The notes beneath the pieces are model-generated. The model had not been told where the DNA came from, did no database searches, and saw only the letters and a list, made by a program, of their open reading frames with translations. Source: Bin5 sp965220715 (GTDB lineage: Bacteria > Chloroflexota > Anaerolineae > Caldilineales > Caldilineaceae). From it: a stretch of 64,000 nt of DNA. Location of the stretch: NCBI GenBank assembly GCA_965220715.1, contig OZ244843.1:930001-994000 (forward strand). Reading direction: 5' to 3'. This document shows positions 35,543 to 43,125 of this stretch, piece after piece (within the stretch, counting starts at the first letter, position 1; each line of letters begins with the position of its first letter). The translations under genes were made by a program, and so were the position numbers.

Positions 35543-36577
35543 TTACTGCAATCCGGCCGTCTCGTCCAACCCCACGGCGATGTTGTAGTTCTGAACTGCT
35601 TGTCCGCTGCCGCCTTTGATCAGATTGTCGATGGAGGCGGTGATGATGTACTCACTGCCGTCCGGCAGCAACGGGTCCGCCGGTGTGATGCCGAGGGCGC
35701 AGCGATTTGTGCCGACCGTGTGGGCCAGGCTGGCCTGCTCGCCGGGTGGCAACAGATGGATGAATGGCTCACTAGCGTAGTTCTCCGCGTAAAGCTCGCG
35801 GATACGCGCCTCTGTCACGCCGGCGGGCACGTCCACGTACATCGTGCTCAGGATGCCCCGGTTGACCGGCAGAAGATGGGGCGTGAAAAGAATCCTGTGG
35901 CCGCGCCGCTCTCCGTTGGCCGCGCCCAGCACCTGTTCCATTTCAGCGATGTGCCGGTGACGATGGCCGACGCTGTATGGCGTTATGTTTTCGTTGGCCT
36001 CAACGAACTGGTAGGTCAGATTCGTCTTGCGGCCGGCTCCGGATACGCCGCTCTTGCTGTCGATGATCACCCGTTCCCCCAGCCAACCTGCCTTGGCCAA
36101 CGGGTACAGGCCCAGATTGACGCTGGTGGGATAACAGCCCGGATTGGCGATCAACTGTGCGCCGCCCAATTGACTGCGGTACAACTCGCACAGGCCGTAG
36201 CGGGCCTCGACGCATAGTTCCGGCGCGGTGTGTTCGACGCCGTACCAACGCTTATAGACGTCTACATCCTTCAGACGAAAATCGGCGCTCAGGTCGATAA
36301 CGCGCACGCCTGCGGCGTAGAACCGTTTCACCGCCTCCATCGACTTCGCATGCGGCAGACACAGAAAGACGACATCCACCTCATCTGTGCGCAAATAGGC
36401 ATCCGCCAGCGGGATCAGCGGGTAGGCCCAGGGCGTGCTGAATACCTGGTTGAAGCGCTTGCCCGCATTGCGCTCGCTCGTCAGCCAGCCCACCTCAAGC
36501 TCCGGATGCCGGTGAATCAAGGTGATCAGTTCATATCCGATGTAGCCTGTTGCGCCGGCGATACCTGCTCTTTGCAT
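35543..36577 (-). CDS. argC: N-acetyl-gamma-glutamyl-phosphate reductase
   Basis: A 344-residue NADP-dependent reductase converting acetylglutamyl phosphate to the semialdehyde. AGIAGATGYIGYELI is the cofactor loop and IANPGCYPTSVNLGLYPL carries the catalytic Cys; HRHRHIAEMEQ contains the general-base region. First structural gene of the arginine operon, 150 bp downstream of an intrinsic terminator and attenuator-like leader. Confidence 0.96.
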   Translation of the reverse strand: MQRAGIAGATGYIGYELITLIHRHPELEVGWLTSERNAGKRFNQVFSTPWAYPLIPLADAYLRTDEVDVVFLCLPHAKSMEAVKRFYAAGVRVIDLSADFRLKDVDVYKRWYGVEHTAPELCVEARYGLCELYRSQLGGAQLIANPGCYPTSVNLGLYPLAKAGWLGERVIIDSKSGVSGAGRKTNLTYQFVEANENITPYSVGHRHRHIAEMEQVLGAANGERRGHRILFTPHLLPVNRGILSTMYVDVPAGVTEARIRELYAENYASEPFIHLLPPGEQASLAHTVGTNRCALGITPADPLLPDGSEYIITASIDNLIKGGSGQAVQNYNIAVGLDETAGLQ

Positions 36578-36726
36578 CTCCTCTCTCCTTCACTGTGTAG
36601 ATGGCGCATCTCAGCCTGATTTATGCGCAGGATGGGGTACTGATCGGGCTTCGACCTGCTCCTGAATGTACACCAGACGCGCAGATTTGTTGAATACGCT
36701 ACCGTATCGCTTTATGAGCGCGATAC

Positions 36727-36753
36727 AAAAAAAAGCCCCCCGTCCGGGGAGCT
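36727..36753 (-). terminator. Intrinsic terminator in the argC leader (attenuator)
   Basis: On the minus strand: stem GCTCCCC/GGGGGGC (one G-U pair) with loop GGAC, followed by eight T residues. It lies between the arginine-leader promoter and argC, so it should stop most transcripts unless an antiterminator forms. Confidence 0.85.
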
Positions 36754-36773
36754 TTGCAATCGGCTGATTCCCG

Positions 36774-36828
36774 CTGAGGAAATCCGGCCCACGCGCAAAT
36801 GCCCAGACGGATGTCTGGTTATTGCCGG
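36774..36828 (-). promoter_or_regulatory. Alternative hairpins of the arginine attenuator
   Basis: Leader RNA can form CCAGAC/GTCTGG (36803-36818), CCGGC/GCCGG around it (36824-36828 with 36784-36788), and GATTTCC/GGGAATC using 36765-36783. The segment 36774-36782 (UUUCCUCAG) is also complementary over 9 nt to the Leu-Arg-Arg codons of the leader peptide (36834-36842), giving mutually exclusive folds. Confidence 0.55.
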
Positions 36829-36872
36829 GGACGCCTCCTCAATTGGGTACTGCAGGAATTAAATGGATTCAT
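36819..36872 (-). CDS. Arginine-rich leader peptide of the argC operon
   Basis: A 17-codon frame, MNPFNSCSTQLRRRPRQ, lies between the promoter and the terminator upstream of argC. Four of its last six codons are Arg (AGG AGG CGT CCC CGG CAA, then TAA). This is the layout of amino-acid-biosynthesis leader peptides such as trpL and hisL: ribosome stalling at Arg codons when charged tRNA-Arg is scarce would change leader folding. The ribosome site (GAAG upstream) is weak. The Arg cluster in front of arginine genes is the main support; expression is inferred. Confidence 0.65.
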   Translation of the reverse strand: MNPFNSCSTQLRRRPRQ

Positions 36873-36908
36873 GCTTGTTTCTTCAGCGGAAAAATCAATC
36901 TGACTGAC

Positions 36909-36937
36909 AGTCTAGCACGCGGCCCTCAAGCTGTCAA
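36909..36937 (-). promoter_or_regulatory. sigma70-type promoter of the arginine operon
   Basis: On the minus strand: TTGACA (36932-36937), 17 bp, TAGACT (36909-36914). Predicted start near 36902, giving a leader of about 175 nt to the terminator. Confidence 0.75.
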
Positions 36938-37007
36938 GCGCCATCGTATCCGAAACGCATTCGATTTGCGTTCAGCAACAGAACCCGAACCATTGGCATC
37001 CCGAATT

Positions 37008-37481
37008 TCAATCGAGATCGATCATACGTAGTTCGGTGGAGATGTCGATGCTGCCTTCGAGACTGCGCGCTACGGGGCAGAACTGCGCATGGAACCCGTG
37101 TACCCGTTCCGCTGTTTCCCGCTGCTCGGGGGCCACTTTCAACGTATATGTGGCGTGAATCCGCTTGATAATCAGCACATTGCCGTCTTTTTCGATCTCA
37201 GCTTCCACGTCGGCCGTCAGATAGCCGTCGCCCGCAGGTATCTTGCGCGCCTCCAGCGCGCCCCCGAAGGTACCGGTCAGTCAGCCCCCTGTGGCCGCAT
37301 TGACATAGTCGAGCGTAGTGGCATGCGGTTCGTGGATGGCGGTGTCCACGCCGTAATGTTCGGCCACCTCCGAATGGACGCCGAACTTGGTATGCCCCTC
37401 TTCGGCCGGCAGAAACGCTCTGCGCAGCGGTCCTTTCACCCGCTCGATGCGCACCTTCGAGCGATATGCGACGTCTCCCAT
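37008..37481 (-). CDS. OsmC-family peroxiredoxin-like protein, candidate selenoprotein (in-frame TGA at 37281-37283)
   Basis: Reading through one TGA gives a complete 157-residue OsmC/Ohr-fold protein, which reduces organic hydroperoxides with two Cys. The TGA is codon 67, in the string HATTLDYVNAATGG-X-LTGTFGGALEARKIP, exactly where the first redox Cys of OsmC proteins stands. The second Cys is intact (HAQFCPVAR). The TGA is followed at 25 nt by a perfect hairpin with a G-containing loop, as bacterial SECIS elements require. Start 37481 follows AAGGAG. The alternative is a nonsense-mutated pseudogene, but the reading frame is otherwise clean on both sides. sel genes are not in the window. 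Confidence 0.75.
37245..37261 (-). promoter_or_regulatory. SECIS-like hairpin after the in-frame TGA
   Basis: Perfect 6-bp stem GCGCGC/GCGCGC with loop TGGAG. The loop begins 25 nt after the TGA, inside the 16-37 nt window expected for SelB recognition, and has a G among its first two bases. Confidence 0.6.
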
Positions 37482-37748
37482 TATCTTTCTCCTTGATATG
37501 ACATTTTCCGATTCCCCGGCGAGGCAGGCCTTTCGCACGCGGCCGGTGGTTTCGACGTATGCACGCGCCGCCCTGACCATCAGGAACCATTACAGTGGAG
37601 TAATATTGTAGACGGGGCGCTTCCGGACAGCAAATCGCCCCACCAGAACTGTGGCTGCCCTGTCACAGTGGTCGGCGAGCCGGCTGCCGGGCGGATACCA
37701 TGCGGCCCTATTTTTCAACATTTCGTAAAGGGAAAAACTGATAGGGTA

Positions 37749-37777
37749 TTGAAATTGCTTGAACCGCGTGCTATACT
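37749..37777 (+). promoter_or_regulatory. sigma70-type promoter toward the methyltransferase gene
   Basis: TTGAAA (37749-37754), 17 bp, TATACT (37772-37777); leader would be about 170 nt and include the parS-like site. Confidence 0.6.
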
Positions 37778-37836
37778 GTACGAATGCGCGTGGGGCGCAA
37801 ACTCTCTTACCGTTTTTCGACACCAGAGCCTGTGGA

Positions 37837-37852
37837 TGTTTCACATGAAACA
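37837..37852. promoter_or_regulatory. parS-like palindrome (ParB/Noc-type site), 15/16
   Basis: TGTTTCACATGAAACA differs by one base from the ParB consensus TGTTTCACGTGAAACA. It is intergenic, about 5 kb from gyrB. Confidence 0.6.
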
Positions 37853-37956
37853 TTCACAACTTCGTATCCGTCCTTATTGTAGGGTGCGCCAGCAGAATTA
37901 CAGAATTGACGCACATGTTTCCGTGCTTGATTCCTGATCGCCGTGGAGCGGCCCGC

Positions 37957-38934
37957 ATGTCGGTACACAATCTGGCTGCAACGAACTGCACAGCCATCGA
38001 AGAGCCGAATAGCAAGGCAGCCTCCGCCGCGCCGGCCGGTGTCCCGGTGATCGATTATGAGGGCAGCGGCTACCGCCGGGATTTCTGGGAAGGCCAGGGA
38101 CGTGAATACGAGGATGCTGTCGAACGGATAGCGTTGCAACGCCTTCTGCCCCCGCAAGGCGGCTGCATTGCCGAAATCGGGGCCGGATTCGGCCGCCTTG
38201 CCGATCTTTACCTCGGCTACGATCAGATCGTGCTCTTCGATTACAGCCGCACGCTGCTGGCCGACGCGGTACGTAAATGGGGGCACGACCAACGCTTTGT
38301 CTTTGTTGCCGGTAATCTCTACCAGATGCCCCTGGCCGACGGCATGCTTGACGCGCTCGTCATGGTGCGGGTGATGCACCATCTGGCCGATGTGCCGGCG
38401 GCGCTGGCCCGGCTGCAGCCGCTTCTGCACCAACGCAGTACAGCCGTGCTCGAATATGCCAACAAGCGCAATCTGAAGGCAGTTCTGCGCTGGCTCACAC
38501 GAAGACAGCTCTGGTCGCCCTTTGACCCGGCGCCGCTGGAGTTTGTCGCCATGAATTTCGACTTTCATCCCGGCTGGATGGCCGCAAAATTGAACAATGC
38601 CGGCCTGCGCGTGGATGAACGCTTTGGCGCATCCCATTTCCGCCTGCGGGCACTCAAAAGACGCCTGCCGGCCCATATGCTCGCTCGTCTGGACAGCCAC
38701 CTGTTTCGCATCGGCGGCAAGTTCCCCCTTGCGCCCAGCATCTTCGTGCGTGCGACTACGCCAGACGCCGCGGAGCGGCCACAACGTGAAGCCAGCCCGG
38801 CACAGCTTTTCCGTTGTCCGGCCTGTGCAGCCCACCCTCTGGCTGCCATGGGCCCGACACAGCTTCAGTGCCCAGCCTGCGCCCGCCAATATGGGCAAAC
38901 GGATCGCATCTGGGATTTCAAATTGCCGGCGTAG
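37957..38934 (+). CDS. Class I SAM-dependent methyltransferase with C-terminal zinc ribbon
   Basis: A 325-residue protein. SAM-binding motif I is IAEIGAGFGRLADLYLG, followed by VLFDYS, GNLYQMPLADGMLDALVMVRVMHHLAD in the usual order. The last 60 residues contain two CPAC pairs (RCPACAA and QCPACAR), forming a zinc-ribbon/Trm112-like domain ending WDFKLPA. The substrate is unknown. ATG 37957 has GGAG 8 nt upstream; 37915 (ATG) and 37906 (TTG) are in-frame alternatives. Confidence 0.85.
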   Translation: MSVHNLAATNCTAIEEPNSKAASAAPAGVPVIDYEGSGYRRDFWEGQGREYEDAVERIALQRLLPPQGGCIAEIGAGFGRLADLYLGYDQIVLFDYSRTLLADAVRKWGHDQRFVFVAGNLYQMPLADGMLDALVMVRVMHHLADVPAALARLQPLLHQRSTAVLEYANKRNLKAVLRWLTRRQLWSPFDPAPLEFVAMNFDFHPGWMAAKLNNAGLRVDERFGASHFRLRALKRRLPAHMLARLDSHLFRIGGKFPLAPSIFVRATTPDAAERPQREASPAQLFRCPACAAHPLAAMGPTQLQCPACARQYGQTDRIWDFKLPA

Positions 38935-39157
38935 CCCCTTCGTACGCTGATGTCGAAGCGGTGGCGCAAGAACAACCCCCACCCCGTCTGACCGGATCGT
39001 CTTTGTATCATTTGGGGTTTTCGCTACGGAAGCGATTCGACATTCTATGGTACGTTGAACACTACATGAACGTTGACGCGCGTCAACGACAACGCTCGGC
39101 CGCTTCGTGCCCGGCCAGCCGCGAACAGGGCATGTCCATTCACAGAAAGAGGTGACG

Positions 39158-40411
39158 ATGGCTGGAGAAATGCTGTTGACACAGGAACAGACTCAAGAGC
39201 GCAATGGCGATTCGAATACGCCCTTGCTTGAAGAGGGCGCGGTGCAGGCCGAGGCGCGGATTCCCAGTCCGGAGGAAACCCTCGCCCATCTGCTCAAACT
39301 CGGCCGCGAAAAGGGCTTTGTCAGCTATGATGAAGTGCTGCATGTTATGCCTGAAGCCGAAAATGATATTGAGCAACTGGATGACATCTTCGCATCCCTG
39401 CTCGACCAAGGTATCTCTGTCGGCCAGACCAAAGAGGAAATTTCCACCGAAGAGAAGAAAGATGCATCCGAAAGTGCGGAAGAGGATGAATTCGATCTCA
39501 GCCAGATCGAGATCGACGACTCCATCAGCCTCTATCTCAAGGAGATCGGCCGCGTTCCCTTGCTGACCGCCGCCGAAGAGGTCGATCTTGCCAAACGCAT
39601 GGAGGCCGGTACCGAATCCCGCCAACGCCTCAACCATGAGCAGGTCGAATGGGAAGAACGCGAACAACTGCTCTGGTTGGTACGCGACGGACGCAACGCA
39701 CAAGAGCACCTGATCAAGGCGAACAGCCGCCTGGTCGTCAGTGTCGCCAAAAAGTATGTCGGCCGCGGCGTTCCCTTCCTGGATCTGATCCAGGAGGGCA
39801 ATATTGGCCTCATTCGCGCCGTCAAAAAGTTCGACTACTGCCGGGGCTATAAGTTCAGCACCTATGCCACCTGGTGGATCCGGCAGGCGGTCACACGCGC
39901 CATCGCCGACCAAGGGCGCACAATTCGGGTGCCGGTGCACATGTACGAGCAGATCAACCGCCTGACCCGCACCAGCCGCCAGCTCGTGCAGGAGCTGGGC
40001 CGCGACCCGACCACCGAAGAGATCGCCGAAGAGCTGGGCGTAACCCCGCGCAAGGTCGAGCACATCATGCGCGTCAGCCAGCGGCCTCTCAGCCTGGAGA
40101 TGCCGGTTGGGGAAGAAGAAGACAGCTACCTGGGCGACTTTATCGAGGACGAAGACGCAGACAGCCCGCAAGATTCCGCCGGCCGTCAGATTTTGCGGGA
40201 GGTGATCGACGAGATCTTCCAGAGCCTGACCCCCCGCGAGGTGCGCATCCTGCAGCTCCGCTTCGGACTGGTCGACGGCTATAACTATACGCTCGAAGAG
40301 GTCGGCAGAAAGTTCGGCGTCACGCGCGAACGGATCCGCCAGATCGAGGCCCAGGCGCTCAGCCGCCTGCGCCACCCCAGCCGCAGCCGCAGACTGCGTG
40401 ACTACCTCTAA
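39158..40411 (+). CDS. rpoD: RNA polymerase sigma factor, primary (RpoD/SigA-like)
   Basis: A 417-residue sigma70. An N-terminal region 1.1-like part and an acidic linker (EEKKDASESAEEDEFDLSQ) precede region 1.2 (DSISLYLKEIGRVPLLTAAEEVDLAKRMEAG), region 2 (NSRLVVSVAKKYVGRGVPFLDLIQEGNIGLIRAVKKFDYCRGYKFSTYATWWIRQAV), region 3 and region 4 (YTLEEVGRKFGVTRERIRQIEAQALSRLRHP). It lacks a long non-conserved insert. Start 39158 follows AGAGGTGA. Probably the housekeeping sigma factor, although Chloroflexota often have several group 1/2 members. Confidence 0.93.
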   Translation: MAGEMLLTQEQTQERNGDSNTPLLEEGAVQAEARIPSPEETLAHLLKLGREKGFVSYDEVLHVMPEAENDIEQLDDIFASLLDQGISVGQTKEEISTEEKKDASESAEEDEFDLSQIEIDDSISLYLKEIGRVPLLTAAEEVDLAKRMEAGTESRQRLNHEQVEWEEREQLLWLVRDGRNAQEHLIKANSRLVVSVAKKYVGRGVPFLDLIQEGNIGLIRAVKKFDYCRGYKFSTYATWWIRQAVTRAIADQGRTIRVPVHMYEQINRLTRTSRQLVQELGRDPTTEEIAEELGVTPRKVEHIMRVSQRPLSLEMPVGEEEDSYLGDFIEDEDADSPQDSAGRQILREVIDEIFQSLTPREVRILQLRFGLVDGYNYTLEEVGRKFGVTRERIRQIEAQALSRLRHPSRSRRLRDYL

Positions 40412-40413
40412 CA

Positions 40414-40541
40414 GCGAGGAGTGAGAAACTGCGAGGAGTGAGTGAAGAGGAGTGAGAGAACTGCAACGGCGGCGCCGTCTCCGGGTTTTCTCTCACTCCT
40501 CTCTCCTGCAGTTCCTCTTTTCTCGCCGTTCCTCACTCCTC
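40414..40541. repeat. GAGGAGTGAG repeat cluster with 15-bp inverted repeat
   Basis: Direct copies of GCGAGGAGTGAG at 40414 and 40431, then a perfect 15-bp inverted repeat AGAGGAGTGAGAGAA/TTCTCTCACTCCTCT (40446-40460 and 40489-40503), and further CTCACTCCTCG at 40531. It fills the gap between two convergent genes and could act as a bidirectional terminator. Similar strings occur at 19380-19625. Confidence 0.7.
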
Positions 40542-40545
40542 GGGT

Positions 40546-40884
40546 TCAGCGCACATCGCCTTCACCGCCGATGACGCCCCGCTCCAACCGGTCGAACAGC
40601 TTCGCGACGTTCTGCGCGGCCACCTCTTCCAACGACAGGTCCAACTCCGTACATATCTGAGTAAGGTACCAAAGTACGTCACCCAACTCGCTTTTCAACG
40701 CCGCGCGGTCGGCCTCCGAGATGACACCCTCTTTGTCGCGAAAAATCTTCTTGATCTTGCCCGCGACTTCACCCGCCTCATTCACAAGCCCCAACGTCGG
40801 ATACACTATCGCGTGATCGGTGTGAACCAGGCTCCATGTCTTGCGGGAATCGCTCTGATACCGTTTGAAATCGATCGTTGCCAT
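40546..40884 (-). CDS. MazG-like nucleotide pyrophosphohydrolase
   Basis: A 112-residue all-alpha NTP pyrophosphatase. The metal-binding motifs are LVNEAGEVAGKIKK (ExxE) and LKSELGDVLWYLTQI (ExxD). Such small MazG/iMazG proteins remove aberrant dNTPs. Start 40884 follows GAGAGAGG; the longer frame to 40992 runs into the gyrB terminator. Downstream of gyrB on the same strand, separated by an intrinsic terminator. Confidence 0.88.
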   Translation of the reverse strand: MATIDFKRYQSDSRKTWSLVHTDHAIVYPTLGLVNEAGEVAGKIKKIFRDKEGVISEADRAALKSELGDVLWYLTQICTELDLSLEEVAAQNVAKLFDRLERGVIGGEGDVR

Positions 40885-40949
40885 GCCTCTCTCTTTCGCT
40901 GACGGGGGAAGGATGTTTTCCGGCGCGAGCAACTCGGGATACAGGATGC

Positions 40950-40976
40950 AAAAAGGCCCGACCGTTAAGTCGGGCC
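40950..40976 (-). terminator. Intrinsic terminator of gyrB
   Basis: Stem GGCCCGAC/GTCGGGCC (8 bp) with a 6-nt loop and a five-T tract on the minus strand, 22 bp after the gyrB stop. Confidence 0.85.
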
Positions 40977-40997
40977 TCGCGTCTGCCGTCACCGCCC

Positions 40998-42950
40998 CTA
41001 TACGTCCAGATTGCGCACCTCATGGGCATGGGTCTGGATGAACCGGCGGCGGGGGGGCACACTGCTGCCCATCAGCATATCGAAGGTGCGGTTGGCCTCC
41101 GTCGCATCCTCCACCTGCACTTGCAGCAGCGTCCGGAATTCCGGGTTCATCGTCGTTTCCCACAGCTGCTCCGGGTTCATCTCCCCCAGCCCCTTGTAGC
41201 GCTGCTCCAGCTTGATATTCTCAGTTCCCATCTCCTGCTTGATCCGGGTCAGAGCGATGTCGTTGTACACATACTGCTCCGACCGTTTTGCCTTGCCGTT
41301 CTGGCGATCGGTGACCTGCACCTTGTACAGCGGCGGCTGCGCAATGTACAGATGGCCGTTTGCCACCAGCGGCCCCATATACCGGAAAAACAACGTCAGC
41401 AGCAGCGTGCGAATGTGGGCGCCGTCCACGTCCGCGTCCGTCATTACAATAATCCGGCTATAACGCAGGCCTTCGACGCTGAAATCATCGCCCACGCCTG
41501 TGCCCAGCGCGGTAATCAGCGCCTGGATCTCCTTGTTGCCCAGGATCTTGTCCAGGCTGGTGCGCTCCACATTCAGGATCTTGCCCCGCAGCGGCAGCAC
41601 CGCCTGAAAGCGTCGATCGCGGCCCTGTTTGGCGCTGCCGCCGGCGCTGTCTCCCTCAACAATATAGAGTTCGGTCTCGTTCGGATCGCGGCTGGAGCAG
41701 TCCGCCAGTTTGCCGGGCAGGGTCATGCTCTCCAGCGCGCTCTTGCGGATCACCAAATCACGGGCTTTGCGGGCGGCCTCCCGGGCGCGAAAGGCCACCT
41801 GGCATTTGTCGGTGATCCGTTTGGCCTCGCGCGGGTTCTCCTCCATCCAACTGTTGATGCCCTCCGCTACAGCGGTCTCGACGTGATAGCGCACCTCGTT
41901 GTTGAGCAGCTTCAGCTTGTTCTGGCCCTCAAACTGCGGCTCCACAACCTTGACACTGATGATGGCAGTTATGCCCTGGCGCGTATCATCCCCGCTGAAG
42001 TTGGCGTCATTGTCCTTCAGAATCCCCTGCTTGCGGGCATAATCGTTGATCTGCCGCGTGAGCGCGGCGCGCAGGCCGGTCAGATGGGAGCCGCCGTCGG
42101 GCGTGTTGATCGTGTTGGCAAAGGCGAAGATCGATTCACTGTAGCCGTCCGTGTACTGGATGGCCACCTCCACATGGGTCGATTCGACCTGCATGTCAAC
42201 GTAGACCGGCTGGTGCAGGACGGTTCGATTTTTGTTGAGATAGCGCACGAACGTCTCCACGCCGCCCTCGAAATAGAAGTTGATCTCGCGCGCCTCTTCC
42301 CCGCGTTCATCGATAAATTGGAGATTGATACCGCGTGTCAGAAAGGCCATCTCCCGAAATCGGGCCACCAGCGTCTGCCAATCATATTCGAGAACTTCGA
42401 AGATTGTATCGTCCCGTAGAAAGCGCTGACTGGTGCCCGTCTCGTCGCGTTTGCACTTGCCCACTTCCTTCAACTCTGTCACCGGCACGCCGCGTTCAAA
42501 GCGCTGCATCCAGACTTTGCCGTCCCGCTTGACCGTCGTCTCCATCCACGTGCTCAGCGCATTGACCGCGCTCACGCCGACGCCATGCAGACCGCCGGAA
42601 ACCTTGTAGCCGACATCGCCGAACTTGCCGCCGGCGTGCAGCTTCGTCATCACCACCGTCAACGCCGGTATACCGGTCTGCTTCTGTATGCCCACAGGGA
42701 TGCCGGCGCCGTTGTCGCCGACGGTGACGCTCTCATCCTTGTGGATCGTTACGACGATCTTGTCGCAACGCCCCTGCATCGCCTCGTCGATGGCGTTATC
42801 CACCACTTCGTATACCATGTGATGCAGGGCCTTCGTATTGGTCCCGCCAATGTACATGCCGGGCCGCTTCCGCACCGCCTCCAGGCCTTCCAGCACCTGA
42901 ATTTGGTCGGCGCCATAAACGAAGTCCTGCTTGTTCATCTTTTCAGCCAC
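40998..42950 (-). CDS. gyrB: DNA gyrase subunit B
   Basis: A 650-residue type IIA topoisomerase ATPase subunit. GHKL ATPase motifs: EVVDNAIDEAMQG, VGDNGAGIPV, KVSGGLHGVGVSAVNALS; TOPRIM: LYIVEGDSAGGSAKQGRDRRFQAVLPLRGKILNVE and MTDADVDGAHIRTLLL; end ANRTFDMLMGSSVPPRRRFIQTHA. Length matches GyrB without the long insertion. GTG start at 42950 after GGAGGA. ParE cannot be fully excluded. gyrA, recF and dnaA are not in the window. Confidence 0.93.
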   Translation of the reverse strand: MAEKMNKQDFVYGADQIQVLEGLEAVRKRPGMYIGGTNTKALHHMVYEVVDNAIDEAMQGRCDKIVVTIHKDESVTVGDNGAGIPVGIQKQTGIPALTVVMTKLHAGGKFGDVGYKVSGGLHGVGVSAVNALSTWMETTVKRDGKVWMQRFERGVPVTELKEVGKCKRDETGTSQRFLRDDTIFEVLEYDWQTLVARFREMAFLTRGINLQFIDERGEEAREINFYFEGGVETFVRYLNKNRTVLHQPVYVDMQVESTHVEVAIQYTDGYSESIFAFANTINTPDGGSHLTGLRAALTRQINDYARKQGILKDNDANFSGDDTRQGITAIISVKVVEPQFEGQNKLKLLNNEVRYHVETAVAEGINSWMEENPREAKRITDKCQVAFRAREAARKARDLVIRKSALESMTLPGKLADCSSRDPNETELYIVEGDSAGGSAKQGRDRRFQAVLPLRGKILNVERTSLDKILGNKEIQALITALGTGVGDDFSVEGLRYSRIIVMTDADVDGAHIRTLLLTLFFRYMGPLVANGHLYIAQPPLYKVQVTDRQNGKAKRSEQYVYNDIALTRIKQEMGTENIKLEQRYKGLGEMNPEQLWETTMNPEFRTLLQVQVEDATEANRTFDMLMGSSVPPRRRFIQTHAHEVRNLDV

Positions 42951-43068
42951 TGATTCCTCCAGTCATTTCAAAAGAGGCTGCTGCCCACAACGGCGCACTC
43001 AACCCCAATACATCATCGTTGGTTGCGGTCAAACGGTCCGAGCGTGTCATCAAGTCGGGTCGGCTGGC

Positions 43069-43093
43069 GTTTGCCGATCGGAATTCGGCAAAC
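43069..43093. repeat. 9-bp inverted repeat upstream of gyrB
   Basis: GTTTGCCGA/TCGGCAAAC with a 7-nt spacer, between gyrB and the membrane-protein gene. No T-tract; possibly an operator or RNA-processing hairpin. Confidence 0.5.
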
Positions 43094-43125
43094 ATCCGCA
43101 ACTCTCTGCTCGCGCCGACAAAGTG

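Larger units (their letters stand above)
37482..37956. other. Intergenic stretch with promoter and parS-like site
   Basis: Between the divergent OsmC and methyltransferase genes. A plus-strand promoter and a parS-like palindrome are listed separately. Nothing else recognised. Confidence 0.6.

Noticed and set aside
36727..36902. T-box riboswitch upstream of argC
   Set aside because: No T-box consensus (GGTGGNACCGCG) or specifier stem was found; the leader-peptide model fits better.
36578..37007. Independent small RNA gene ending at the terminator
   Set aside because: Possible, but the Arg codons and position before argC favour an attenuated leader; kept only as an alternative.
37008..37208. 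Separate 66-residue gene downstream of the TGA in the OsmC locus
   Set aside because: It is the in-frame C-terminal half of the same OsmC protein and has no ribosome site of its own.
37590..37853. Minus-strand frame beginning MFHVKH
   Set aside because: The MFHVKH start is produced by the parS-like palindrome; the rest shows no protein-like pattern.
39140..40375. A 411-codon minus-strand frame opposite the sigma factor gene
   Set aside because: Antisense shadow; the plus strand encodes all sigma70 regions.
40878..42419. A 513-codon plus-strand frame opposite gyrB
   Set aside because: Antisense shadow of a highly conserved gene; no family resemblance.
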